Part shown: positions 1-8,465 of the stretch, in pieces
Layout of the letters: the number at the start of each line of letters is the position of its first letter
Position numbering within the stretch: the stretch's first letter is position 1
The notes under the pieces: model-generated
Seen by the model: only the letters and a program-made list of their open reading frames with translations
Databases searched by the model: none
What the model was told of the DNA's origin: nothing
Assembly (NCBI RefSeq): GCF_010993775.1
Contig: NZ_WOTO01000080.1
Location: 1-36,224, forward strand
Direction: 5' to 3'
Length of the DNA stretch: 36,224 nucleotides
From: Fodinicola feengrottensis
GTDB taxonomy: Bacteria > Actinomycetota > Actinomycetes > Mycobacteriales > HKI-0501
Made by a program: the position numbers and the translations under genes

Positions 1-358
1 TAGGTGTCGGTTTCGCCGCGAATGGTCGCGAAGGGGGGACAGAACGGCGGACACGATCGCCACATCCAACCACGCGATTCGCCAGGCCCGAGCCCATCGT
101 GCTCGGAAATGACGATGCCGACGGCGGACGCCGAGCCTTTCGCGCAAGCCTTTCGCGCAGTTTTCGGGCCGAGGCGTAAGGATCGAACGGCAGCAGGGCG
201 AGCGCGTCAGTGGACACGGTTGCTGGCGTCGACACCGGCTGAGGCGAGCACCAGCCCGCGGGTGTGTCCGCGACGATTTTGGTCGGCGCGGCTGCGGGTC
301 GCCACGTACGTCGTCCCAAGCTGCGCGGGCCTCATGTGGTCGCTACGAGTCGCCTCGC
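1..358. other. Unresolved left edge
   Basis: No reading frame here gives a convincing protein over more than a few dozen codons on either strand. Base composition and the gene that follows suggest this is the 5' part of the frameshifted Pro/Gly-rich gene, cut by the window edge and by further indels. I see no RNA gene, repeat or promoter that I could defend. Confidence 0.4.
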
Positions 359-2377
359 GAGTACGCGCTGGCCGCGCTGTTCGGGCTGATCAGCTTCGTC
401 GCCGGGTTCTTCAACGGCGGTGGCGGTGAGAGCGGGCCGGCCACGGCCGACCTGCGCGCCACGGTGGAGGGCGCTCTCCTGCATTTGACCGAATGCCGGT
501 GGGCGAGCCGACTCCGGGCGCCGGATTCCCGCCGGTCGCTGTTTCGGGCAGCCCGGCCGCCCCGCCGTTCGCGGAGCCGGCTTCGGGCGTACCAGCGCCA
601 GTCAGTGGCGCCTCGGTGAGCGGTCCAGGCGGTGGCGAGCCGGGTCTGTTCGGCGGTGGGCCGGTCCCGTCGGGCGGCCCTGGAGAGGGCGCGGGCAGCC
701 CGTGGCCGTCGTCCGCGCCGCCGGCCAACGCCCCTTTGACCGCTCCCGCCGGGTTCGGTGCCGTTGCTTCGGACGGACCTGGGTCTTCGTCTGACGGCCC
801 GTTCGGGAGTCGGTCGGACGGTCCGGCCTTCGGGTCCCGCCGCGCCTTCGCCAGCTTCGACTCCGCCAGCTTCGCCGGCTTTTGACTCCGCCCCAGCGGT
901 TTCGGCGCGCGGCCTCACGCTGTCGCCGCCGTCGGGTCCAGGTGGTGGTTTTGGTGGACCGTCCGATGGCCCGGGTGCTTTTGGCTCACCGCCTCCGTCG
1001 TCGGCGCCGCCGGCTCCGGGTGGTGGCTTCGGCGGGCCTTCTGATGGTCCGGGTTTTGGTACGCCGCGTCCCGCGTCCGCTCCGCCGGTACCCAGCGGCG
1101 GTTTCGGTGGACCGTCCGACGGGCCTGCTTTCGGAGGTCCTTCCGGGCCGCCGGCTCCGGGCGGTCCGGGCGGATATGACGGCCCCTCTGGGCCGGCCGG
1201 CCCTGGTGGTCCGGGCGGGTTCGGGGGTCCTTCCGGTGCTGGCTACGGTGCTCCGGGCGGTCCCGCTGCTCCGGCCGGTCCCAGTGACCCCGGCAGTCCC
1301 AGCGGCAGTGGGTTTGGCCCGCTGCCCGGCCCCGGAAGCTTCGGCCCCGGCGGCCCCGGCGGTCCGGGTGCTCCTGGTGGTCCGGGCGGCCCCGGCGCTC
1401 CTGGTGGGCCCGGCGGTCCGAGTGCCCCTGGTGGACCGGGCGGACCCAGCTCGTACGGCCCAGGGCCTGGTTCCTTCGGCCCTGGCGGCCTGAACGGTCC
1501 TGGTGGTCCCAGTGGCCCCGGTGGACCGACCGTGCCCAGCGGCCCACCTGCTCATTCGTACCCCGGCCCCGGCGGTCCTGCCGGTCCGGGCGGTCCTGGC
1601 GGGTACGGCCCGCCGCCCGGACAGGGCGGCTATCCCGATCCTGGTGGCTACCGGCCGCCGCCCGGCTACGGTGGTCCGCCGCCGGTGCCGGCCGGCCCTG
1701 GTGGTCCACCGCCGGTGCTAGTCGGTCCTGGTGGTCCTGGTGGCCCCGGATATCCGCCGCCTCCGGGCAGCCCATATGGCGGTCCGCCGCCGGAGGGTCC
1801 GCCCGGATACGGCCCGCCCGGTGGCCCTGGTCGACCCGCTGGCCCCGGTTATGGTGGTCCGTCCGCGGCACCCGGCTGGGGTGCTCCTGGCGAGCCTGCG
1901 GCCGGCCCTCCCGGCCCCGCCTACCCGGGTGGACCGGGCGCTCCCGGCCGGTACGCCGCTCCTGGCGGTCCGGCTGGTCCTGGCGGTCCCGCTGGCCCGC
2001 CGTCGACGCCAAGCTGGGGTCCGCCGCCACCGCAGCCGCCCACGCAGGGTGGGGCGCATTCGTCGCCGTACCCGCCGGCCGGCGAGGGCCCGGACGACGG
2101 CTCGACGCGGATGTGGACCATGCCGAACGCGAACGCGCCCGAGCCGCCGCGCTTTGGTGGCTTCACGCCGCCCCCGGACCCGCCGGCCGCGTCATTGCCG
2201 CCGGGCCCGCCCGGGCCGCCACCCAGTGCGGTGTGGGGCGCGCCACAGTCGGCTCCGGAACCGGCCTCGTCGTACTCGCCTGACGACGATGACGACCAGC
2301 ACACGCAGGTCATCTCGCCGGAAATGCGGGAGGCCGTGGAGCGCGCCCGGCGCGAGGGGCGCGGCACCGACTCTTGA
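359..2377 (+). CDS. Pro/Gly-rich membrane-anchored protein, frameshifted
   Basis: Function not recognised. The visible part starts with a hydrophobic segment (EYALAALFGLISFVAGFF, about 359-412) followed by a Gly run, consistent with one membrane helix. After a frame change near 485-500 the protein becomes Pro/Gly/Ala/Ser rich. A second frame change near 825-840 leads into the long tail that ends at 2377. The tail has collagen-like units such as GGPGGPGAPGGPGG (about 1340-1460), then PPPGYGGPP-type units, then an acidic DDDDDQHTQVI stretch and a charged, probably helical end (EMREAVERARREGRG). Such tails are common on actinobacterial membrane and envelope proteins and are probably extended and unstructured. 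The true start lies upstream or is obscured. It is the gene next to whiB, transcribed the same way. Low-complexity coding sequence of this kind also attracts assembly errors. Confidence 0.55.
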
Positions 2378-2496
2378 GGCGTGGCAATAGATTGGCGGCT
2401 GATCGGTGCTACCGGTCAGCCGCCTCGACACGCCCGTTGTTGGCAGGACACGCCCAGCGGCCGAGGGTAAAGCTCGGCTTTATAGCAGATCTCGGC

Positions 2497-2526
2497 TTGA
2501 CTTGGGGTGCATTACACGCGTGTAAT
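2497..2526 (+). promoter_or_regulatory. whiB promoter with 16-bp palindrome over the -10
   Basis: A -35 like TTGACT (2497-2502) and a -10 like TGTAAT (2521-2526) are separated by 18 bases. The perfect palindrome ATTACACGCGTGTAAT (2511-2526) covers the end of the spacer and the whole -10 box, which is where a repressor or dimeric regulator would block or adjust transcription. The site lies about 93 bases before the whiB ATG, leaving room for a leader with a GAGGAGG ribosome site at 2603-2609. The protein that binds it is not evident from the sequence. Confidence 0.6.
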
Positions 2527-2618
2527 TTGTAACGGGGACCAATCGAGGCTTCCACCGCAAGGGGGTCGCAGCACCACGGACACGAGTCCGGGGTGTCAAG
2601 GCGAGGAGGCAGAGTGAG

Positions 2619-2949
2619 ATGGACAGCAGGGACAGCACGGTAGACAGCACAGTAAGTGACGGCACCGCGATGAGCGGTGAAGAATTCGAAGAGGCTCTCC
2701 TCTCCGAAACCTATCCGGAAGAGGCTCCAGAGTGGCAGGACCGCGCTCTGTGTGCCCAGACGGACCCGGAGGCGTTCTTCCCGGAAAAGGGTGGTTCGAC
2801 CCGAGAGGCGAAGCGGATCTGCACCGGTTGCGCGTTGCGAGGTCCGGACGGAATGTCTGGAGTACGCGCTGGCGCATGACGAACGCTTCGGGATCTGGGG
2901 CGGGCTGTCCGAACGGGAGCGCCGCAAGCTCAAGCGCCGGGTCAGCTGA
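2619..2949 (+). CDS. whiB: WhiB-family Fe-S transcription factor (WhiB2/WhmD type)
   Basis: WhiB proteins bind a [4Fe-4S] cluster through four cysteines and act with the primary sigma factor; the WhiB2/WhmD/WhiB branch controls septation and sporulation. The first frame gives an acidic N-terminus, then ALCAQTDPEAFFPEKGG and RICTGC. The second frame gives CEVRTECLEYALAHDERFGI, then WGGLSERERRKLKRR, which is the family's G(I/V)WGG turn and basic DNA-contact tail. The family spacing is C-x2-C-x5-C. It is restored exactly by removing 7 nt from the near-duplication ttgcgcgttgcgag at about 2828-2841, so the break is a 7-nt insertion rather than loss of a domain. Gene order (whiB, divergent zincin-like gene, DUF3499, then manB) matches whiB2 of mycobacteria. 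Start: ATG after GAGGAGG, spacing about 9. Confidence 0.88.
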
Positions 2950-2959
2950 CGACTGCGCT

Positions 2960-2977
2960 GCCGCATGGGGATGCGGC
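2960..2977. terminator. Shared hairpin between whiB and convergent gene
   Basis: GCCGCAT-GGGG-ATGCGGC forms a perfect 7-bp stem with a 4-nt loop. It lies just after the whiB stop and just before the stop of the minus-strand gene, and could end transcription from both sides. A short T run (cttttc, 2985-2990) follows on the plus strand. Confidence 0.6.
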
Positions 2978-2980
2978 GGC

Positions 2981-3463
2981 TCAGCTTTTCGCGGACCCGT
3001 TCGGCCCCTCGGGGCCTTGCTCCAGGTCGTCCGGGTCGATGCCGAGCAGGTTCGCCACCTGCTCCACGATGACGTCGTGGACCAGGTCCGCGAGGTCCTC
3101 GCGATCCATCGCGCGGACTTCCAGCGGTCGCCGATAGAGCACGATTCGGGCGGCGCTTCGGCGGCCACGGCTGTTCTGCACGGCTGGCAGCAGCCGGGCC
3201 AGCGGCACTTCGCCGTCTTCCAGCACATCCGAGTCATATGCCGGAAGCTCTGGGGGCACGTCCTCGACCGCGAACTCGACCCGGCGCAGCTGGCTGGCCC
3301 AGCGCGCCTCCAGGTGCTCGACCGCGTCGAGCACCAGGTCATCGAACTGCTGGGACCGGCTGCGCGAGAGCGGCACCGACACCGGCGCGAGGAGGCCGCG
3401 CATTCCCCGGCCCCGGCGATCACGCCGGGCCCCGCGCGTCCGGTTGCGGTGCGTGGCGGTCAC
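2981..3463 (-). CDS. Zincin-like metallopeptidase-family protein (PF06262 type)
   Basis: This matches the small actinobacterial 'metallopeptidase family' protein that sits opposite whiB2 (Rv3259 in M. tuberculosis). Recognisable parts are GRGMRGLLAP near the start, the FDDLVLDAVEHLE helix, RIVLYRRPLEVRA, and AMDREDLADLVHDVIVEQVA at the C-terminus. The classical zincin motif HExxH is not present; the corresponding helix reads LVHDVIVEQVANLLG, so only one His and a later Glu remain. Catalytic activity is therefore doubtful. The GTG at 3463 is chosen as the start because family members begin a few residues before the Arg-rich stretch; an upstream start at 3583 would add about 40 unconserved residues. 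About 160 aa, intact. It is transcribed against whiB and away from DUF3499. Confidence 0.75.
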   Translation of the reverse strand: MTATHRNRTRGARRDRRGRGMRGLLAPVSVPLSRSRSQQFDDLVLDAVEHLEARWASQLRRVEFAVEDVPPELPAYDSDVLEDGEVPLARLLPAVQNSRGRRSAARIVLYRRPLEVRAMDREDLADLVHDVIVEQVANLLGIDPDDLEQGPEGPNGSAKS

Positions 3464-3733
3464 GAGGTCGAGTCTAGAGCTTCGGGGCGACAGAGTTGGT
3501 GCTCGCGGGCATGTGGCGGCGGTTTGCGTTGGCGCCGGTCTTCGAACTGTCGGGGATTGGTGCGAAGATGACTTGAGTCTCAACCCGATGTTTAGTGTGC
3601 CTGACCGGATAGCTGGGGTACGGCGGATGAAGCAAGGCAGTGAGAGTGGCCCAGCGCGGCCACCCGTGCGCGCGGCAGTGGTGCTGACCGGCGAGGTTGG
3701 TCAGGGCGGCCTGGGCGGGCTAACGTGCCCGTC

Positions 3734-4091
3734 GTGAGGACTCACCGCAGCTGCTCCCGATCGGGATGCCCGCTGCCCGCGGTCGCCACACTTACGTACG
3801 TTTATGCTGATTCGACCGCCGTGGTGGGCCCACTGGCCACCTCGCACGAACCCCACACGTACGACCTGTGTGCCGAGCATGCGAAGCGGCTGACCGCGCC
3901 GCGCGGCTGGGAGCTGGTCCGCCCGGATGGTGACTTCGAGGTGCCCCGCGCCCACCAGCGACGACCTGTCCGCCCTCGCGGACGCCGTCCGCGAAGCCGG
4001 CCGCCCGGCCCCGCCCACCCAGCCCCCGCCAGACCCCACCGACCCCCCCGGCCGCCGGGGTCACCTCCGCGCCCTCCCGACCCCTCCCTAG
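3734..4091 (+). CDS. DUF3499 family protein, frameshifted near 3950
   Basis: A short actinobacterial protein of unknown function, always near manB and whiB2 (Rv3258c in M. tuberculosis). The first part reads VRTHRSCSRSGC, then ATLTYVYADSTAVVGPLA, EPHTYDLCAEHAKRLTAP and RGWELVR. The paired Cys-x4-Cys and C-x2-H look like a small zinc-ribbon arrangement, and this block is the family core. One extra base between about 3945 and 3958 shifts the frame. The protein then continues as DDLSALADAVREAGRP, a Pro-rich linker, and GRRGHLRALPTPP, ending at the TAG at 4089. GTG 3734 is preferred to GTG 3725 because family members start at VR. In other actinomycetes manB follows directly; here about 4.4 kb of other genes lie in between. 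Confidence 0.82.
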
Positions 4092-4230
4092 CGGTCTGCG
4101 CTTTCCTGACGTTTCCGGAGCCCGCTAGAGGGTCGGAGAACGGCATCGAACCCTGCCCTGGAGCGCGTCAGCCGACGATCTGTGCGGTTTACTGGTACAG
4201 ATGGCCATCTAAGTTCCTCGGAGGTGCTGG

Positions 4231-5480
4231 ATGTTGCGGAGCTTTCGTTTCAGTAACCACCGCTCGTTTGCAGATGAGCAGGAGCTGCTGCTCATGCCTG
4301 GCGGCGCGGACCCCGGGTTCGCTGTCGTGCCAGTAGCTGCGATGTACGGCGCCAACGCGTCCGGTAAGTCCAACCTCCTGGACGCGCTTGAGTTCATGCG
4401 AACAGCCGTTGTCGAGTCATTTCGGCTATGGGAAACCGATACTGGTATCCCCCGTAGTGCCTTCCGTTTGAATCCAGGCGTGGTCGGTCGGCCCTCGACC
4501 TTTGTCGTCGAACTGTTCGTCGAGGATGTTCCGTACACGTACGGGTTCGAGGTGGACGATGAGTCTGTGATCCAGGAGTGGCTTTATGCCTATCCCAAGC
4601 GTCGCTCACGAAAGATTTTCGAACGACATGGCGATCAGATCATTCTGGGGTCCACGGTTGAGGCGCATGCCAAGCTGGTTGCCTTGGAGGAGCTGATCCG
4701 TCCGAACGCGCTTTTCCTCAGCCTCGCAGCGCAGGTGAATCTTGGGCCGGTCCTACCCGTCGCCCAGTGGTTCCGGCGAGCGGTGAGGTTCGCGACTGGA
4801 CGGCAGGAGGGGCGACCACCGGCTGCTGGACGGTTTGCCAACCTTCTATGGCAGGAACCCGAGCGGCAGCACCAGGTAGTGGCGCTACTAGCGGCAGCTG
4901 ATCTGGGAATTTCGGACGTTCGGGTGGAGGTTGAGGACCTTGCTGCGATCCGTGGTCAGATGCCGTCGGTGAACCGGCGGGATTACGCTTTGAACAACGA
5001 CAGTTCACGCCGGCTCGCCTTGCATTTTTTCCACAATGGATCGGATGAACCATTTGACTTCATGGATGAGTCAGCTGGAACTCGTTGTTGGGTAGGGCTC
5101 CTGCCTGACGTGCTGGCGGTGCTCGGCAACGGTTCGATGCTCGTTCTGGACGAGAGCGACACCAACCTTCATCCGCTCCTGATGGCGGCTCTCATTGGTC
5201 TGTTTCAGGAAAGGGAAACCAACCCACAGTCCGCGCAGCTTGTCTTCGCATCGCATGACACAAGTCTGTTGGGGACTCTGCTGGGCGAGCGGGTTCTCGA
5301 TCGAGACCAGATATGGTTCGTAGAAAAGGACTCACGTGGGGCGAGAGCAAGCTCTTCCCGCTGAGCGATTTCAAGCCTCGTAAGGACCAGAATACCGAGC
5401 GCAGATACCTAGGTGGCAGCTACGGAGCCGTGCCACTCGTAAGTCCGGTCGACTTCGCCGATACCTTGCGCGCCGGGTGA
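4231..5480 (+). CDS. AAA ATPase, RloA/AbiLi-like defence component
   Basis: An OLD-like/ABC-type ATPase that forms a pair with the RloB protein downstream. Seen: N-terminal FRFSNHRSF (the usual 'F.NF.S' start of this class), Walker A GANASGKS (residues 40-47), the DESAGTR signature near 279-285, Walker B MLVLDE (303-308) followed by D and a 'NLHP' motif, and a switch His in FASHD (342). The ribosome site ggaggtg lies 4 nt before the ATG. Near 5335-5345 one extra G shifts the frame. The C-terminus then continues as GESKLFPLSDFKPRKDQNTE and ends ...FADTLRAG at 5480, about 416 aa in total. GC content is visibly lower than in the flanking housekeeping genes, suggesting transfer. Such ATPases power or gate the partner nuclease-like subunit. 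The function here is inferred from family and context. Confidence 0.82.
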
Positions 5481-6070
5481 CAAACAGAGGCCGTCTCGGG
5501 AATACGCGTCGCCGTCGGATGGCGATGCGTGAAGAACGAACGCACATATTGATCGTGTGCGGCGGGCTGCAGACCGAGCCCAGATACTTTCGTGGTCTGC
5601 AGGAGGCCGGCAGTTGTCGGCCAGATATCTGCTTTACGATTTGCAAGAAAGCTGAGAGTCCGGACAGGTTGGTAGCATACGCAGCGATCAAGCGGGACCA
5701 GGCTCCAGACGTCTATGACGAGGTCTGGTGTGTTACTGACGTAGATGAGTTTGAGATGGCGGGGGCGATATCGCGCGCAGAGCGCGAGGATATCTTGCTG
5801 GCGGTTTCCAACCCCTGTTTTGAGCTGTGGCTACTGCACATTTTTTTCTCCGACTGTCGGGCGCATCTGCGGGGTTGTCGAGAAGTCTTGTGCAAGCTCC
5901 GAGCGTATATATCCGCTTACGACAAGAACGAGATTCGAATTCTGGATTTCGCGCCCGGCATTGTCGCTGCCGTCAAACGTGGGCAGCGACTGGCACCTGC
6001 TGGTGAGGAGCATCTGAGAAATCCCTCGACAGGTGTGTGGAAACTGGTGCAGAAGATCGTTGGTGGGTAG
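5477..6070 (+). CDS. RloB-domain protein (AbiLii-like), partner of the ATPase
   Basis: RloB (PF13707) proteins are found with restriction-modification loci and in the lactococcal AbiL abortive-infection pair, and are thought to have a TOPRIM-like nuclease fold. Seen: LIVCGGLQTEPRYFRGL (residues 26-41), the TDVDEFE acidic motif (88-94), and the SNPCFELWLLH block (111-121) that marks the family; 197 aa, intact. Where many relatives have CEG before the TE motif, this protein has CGG (Gly29), so an acidic residue often assumed to be catalytic is missing while Glu33, Asp88 and Asp90 remain. The GTG start overlaps the ATPase stop (gtga), so the two are translationally coupled. GC content is low for this genome. 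An AbiL-type phage-defence role is inferred, not shown. Confidence 0.82.
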   Translation: MTNRGRLGNTRRRRMAMREERTHILIVCGGLQTEPRYFRGLQEAGSCRPDICFTICKKAESPDRLVAYAAIKRDQAPDVYDEVWCVTDVDEFEMAGAISRAEREDILLAVSNPCFELWLLHIFFSDCRAHLRGCREVLCKLRAYISAYDKNEIRILDFAPGIVAAVKRGQRLAPAGEEHLRNPSTGVWKLVQKIVGG

Positions 6071-6073
6071 ACC

Positions 6074-7013
6074 GTGCTGTTGCGGCAGTTGGAGTATTTG
6101 ACGGCGTTGGCGGCGAAGCGGCATTTCGCGCGGGCGGCGGCGGAGTGTCATGTGTCGCAGCCGTCGTTGTCGGACGCGATCCGCAAGCTGGAGGACGAGC
6201 TCGGGGTGCCGCTGGTACGCCGAGGCCGCCGATTCGCCGGGTTCACGCCGGAGGGCGAGCGGGTGGTGATGTGGGCGCGGCGGATCCTGGCTGAGCGAAA
6301 TGCGCTTGAGGACGAGATCAGCGCGATGCGGGAGGGCCTGACCGGGCAGTTGCGAGTCGGGGCGATTCCCACCGCCTTGAATGCGACGGCGTTGTTGACC
6401 ACTCCGCTGTGTGTCGAGCATCCGCTCGCCAAGGCTTCGCTGGAGGCATTGTCGTCGCGCGATATTCTGCGCCGGTTGGCTGATGCCGACCTCGATGTCG
6501 GGGTGAGTTATCTCGACAACGAGCCGGTTCCGGGCGTACGGACGGTGGCGCTTTATGAGGAGCATTACCTTTTCCTGACCCCGTTGGACAGCGAATTCGG
6601 GGCGCAGTCATCGGTTACCTGGGCGGAGATTTCCCAGACACCACTGTGTCTGTTGTTGGACGTCATGCAGAATCGACGCATTCTCGATGGTTTCTTCAGC
6701 GAAGCCGGGGTGGTGGCGTCGCCGGCGATCGAGACCGACACGATTTCGGCTTTGTACGCCCATGTGGCTACCCACCGCTGGTCCAGTGTGATCGCGCATG
6801 CCTGGCTTTATCCGCTCGGCGTGCCGGAAGGAATGCGGGTGTGCCGGTGGCGGACCAGTCGTGGCATCCGCAGGTGGGTTTGCTGATCGCGGACCGCGAG
6901 CCGCAGCCGATGATGGTGACGGCTTTGCTCGACGTGGCAAGGAGAACGGACGTGCGTCGGCGGATGCGATGCGCGCGCTCGCCGCGCGGTACGGAGTGGT
7001 GCTGCCGAGTTGA
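6074..7013 (+). CDS. LysR-family regulator next to formate dehydrogenase, two frameshifts
   Basis: N-terminal winged helix-turn-helix: LRQLEYLTALAAKRHFARAA and CHVSQPSLSDAIRKLEDELG, followed by the linker helix MWARRILAERNALEDEI and the substrate-binding domain from about residue 90. The GTG at 6074 is 3 bases after the RloB stop. Lost single bases near 6838 and near 6944 break the frame. The reconstructed end reads VADQSWHPQVGLLIADREPQ, then TALLDVAKENGRASADAMRA and LAARYGVVLPS, stop at 7013, giving about 313 aa, normal for the family. It lies about 100 bases before the formate dehydrogenase gene in the same direction, a common pairing in actinomycetes and proteobacteria, so it probably controls that gene. 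The inducer is unknown. Confidence 0.82.
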
Positions 7014-7113
7014 TAGCCAGCGGCTATCAACCGAGAGAAACAAACGTTTTGACGGGTTTCTCCGGGCAGAGCAGGGTGGGCAGCATCACCTCGCTCAGCC
7101 TTTGGAGGCGGCA

Positions 7114-8297
7114 ATGGCGAAAATCCTTTGTGTTCTCTACGACGACCCGGTCGACGGCTATCCGAAGTCGTACGCCCGGGACGGGTTACCGCTGGTCGAC
7201 GGCTATCCGGGCGGGCAGACGCTGCCCAGCCCAGAAGGGATCGACTTCATTCCGGGGCAGCTGCTCGGCAGTGTGTCCGGTGAGCTGGGACTGCGGTCAT
7301 TCCTGGAAAAGAACGGCCACACGCTGGTCGTCACCTCCGACACAGGGATGGCGCCGACTCGGAGTTCGACCGCGAGCTGGTGGACGCCGACGTGGTGATT
7401 TCGCAGCCATTCTGGCCGGCTTACCTGACCGCGGAGCGAATCGCCAAGGCGAAGAACCTGAAAATCGCGATCACCGCCGGCATTGGTTCGGACCACGTCG
7501 ATCTGCAGGCCGCCATCGATCGTGGCATCACCGTCACCGAAGTGACCTACAGTAACAGCATCAGCGTCGCTGAGCACGTGGTGATGATGATCCTTTCGTT
7601 GGTACGCAACTACATTCCGTCGTACAAGATCGTCGTCGACGGTGGCTGGAACATCGCCGACGCGGTTTCCCGCTCGTACGACGTGGAGGGAATGGATGTT
7701 GGTACGGTCGCGGCCGGCCGGATCGGGCTCGCGGTTTTGCGCCGGTTGAAGCCTTTCGACATGCGGCTGCACTACACCGATCGGCACCGGCTGCCGGCTG
7801 AAGTGGAGCAGGAGCTCGGCTTGACCTTCCACCCGACCGCGCAGGACATGGTGCCGCACTGTGACGTGGTCACCATCAACGCGCCGCTGCACCCGGAAAC
7901 CGAGGGCCTGTTCGACGACAAGCTGATCAGCACGATGAAACGCGGTGCCTACCTGGTGAACACCGCTCGCGCGAAGATCGCCGACCGGGACGCGATCGTA
8001 CGAGCGCTGGAGAGCGGACAGCTCGCCGGTTATGCGGGTGATGTCTGGTTCCCGCAACCAGCGCCGGCTGACCACCCGTGGCGGACCATGCCGCACCACG
8101 GCATGACGCCACACATCTCCGGGTCGTCGTTGTCCGCGCAGACCCGCTATGCCGCCGGCACCCGGGAGATCCTGGAGTCGTGGTTCGCCGGCCGGCCGAT
8201 CCGGGACGAGTATCTGATCGTCGACGGCGGTCAGCTGGCCGGCGCGGGCAGCCACTCGTACAGCGCCGGCAACGCCACCACGGGCTGGAACGGCTGA
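7114..8297 (+). CDS. fdh: NAD-dependent formate dehydrogenase
   Basis: Oxidises formate to CO2 with reduction of NAD+ (EC 1.17.1.9), in the cytoplasm; D-2-hydroxyacid dehydrogenase superfamily. Family signatures seen: SQPFWPAYLTAERI, IGSDHVDL, TYSNSISVAEHVVM (formate-binding Asn), GTVAAGRIG nucleotide loop, YTDRHRLP (Asp that selects NAD+), NTARAKIADRDA (catalytic Arg), GYAGDVWFPQPAP (Gln) and MTPHISGSSLSAQ (catalytic His). About 394 aa, normal length. The ATG at 7114 follows GGAGG with 5-nt spacing. Near 7340 the frame is broken by a duplicated 'ac' (gacacagg); without it the protein reads SDRDGADSEFDRELVDADV, as in the family. The C-terminus is complete. An intrinsic hairpin follows directly. 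It probably serves formaldehyde/formate detoxification or C1 energy metabolism under the upstream LysR regulator. Confidence 0.93.
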
Positions 8298-8341
8298 TGT
8301 CCACGGGGACCCCGCGTGCGTGGGGGTCCCCCCGGTGGACA
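8298..8341 (+). terminator. Strong hairpin after formate dehydrogenase
   Basis: The sequence starting TGTCCACGGGGACCCC and ending GGTGGACA folds into a long GC-rich stem (outer TGTCCAC/GTGGACA, inner GGGGACCCC/GGGGTCCCC) around a CGTGCGT loop. It begins at the base after the TGA. There is no T run, as is usual for actinobacterial hairpin terminators. It separates the inserted formate gene from the manB operon. Confidence 0.75.
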
Positions 8342-8465
8342 AGACCTCAGGGGTACGGGAGTCAGTCCTCAGAGGGGTACGAGGGCTCGACTCTGGGTTG
8401 AGTCGCTGCCGGCGCGGTCCGGATAGGCTCGGATCGACTTGCCGACCTGCCCATAAGGAGCCCAC

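Noticed and set aside
1320..1560. CRISPR-like array in the repeated G/C region
   Set aside because: The repeats are codon-periodic Gly-Pro coding units without constant spacers.
5335..5345. Programmed frameshift in the ATPase of the defence pair
   Set aside because: There is no slippery heptamer or downstream structure, and similar single-base breaks occur in most genes of the window, so an error is simpler.
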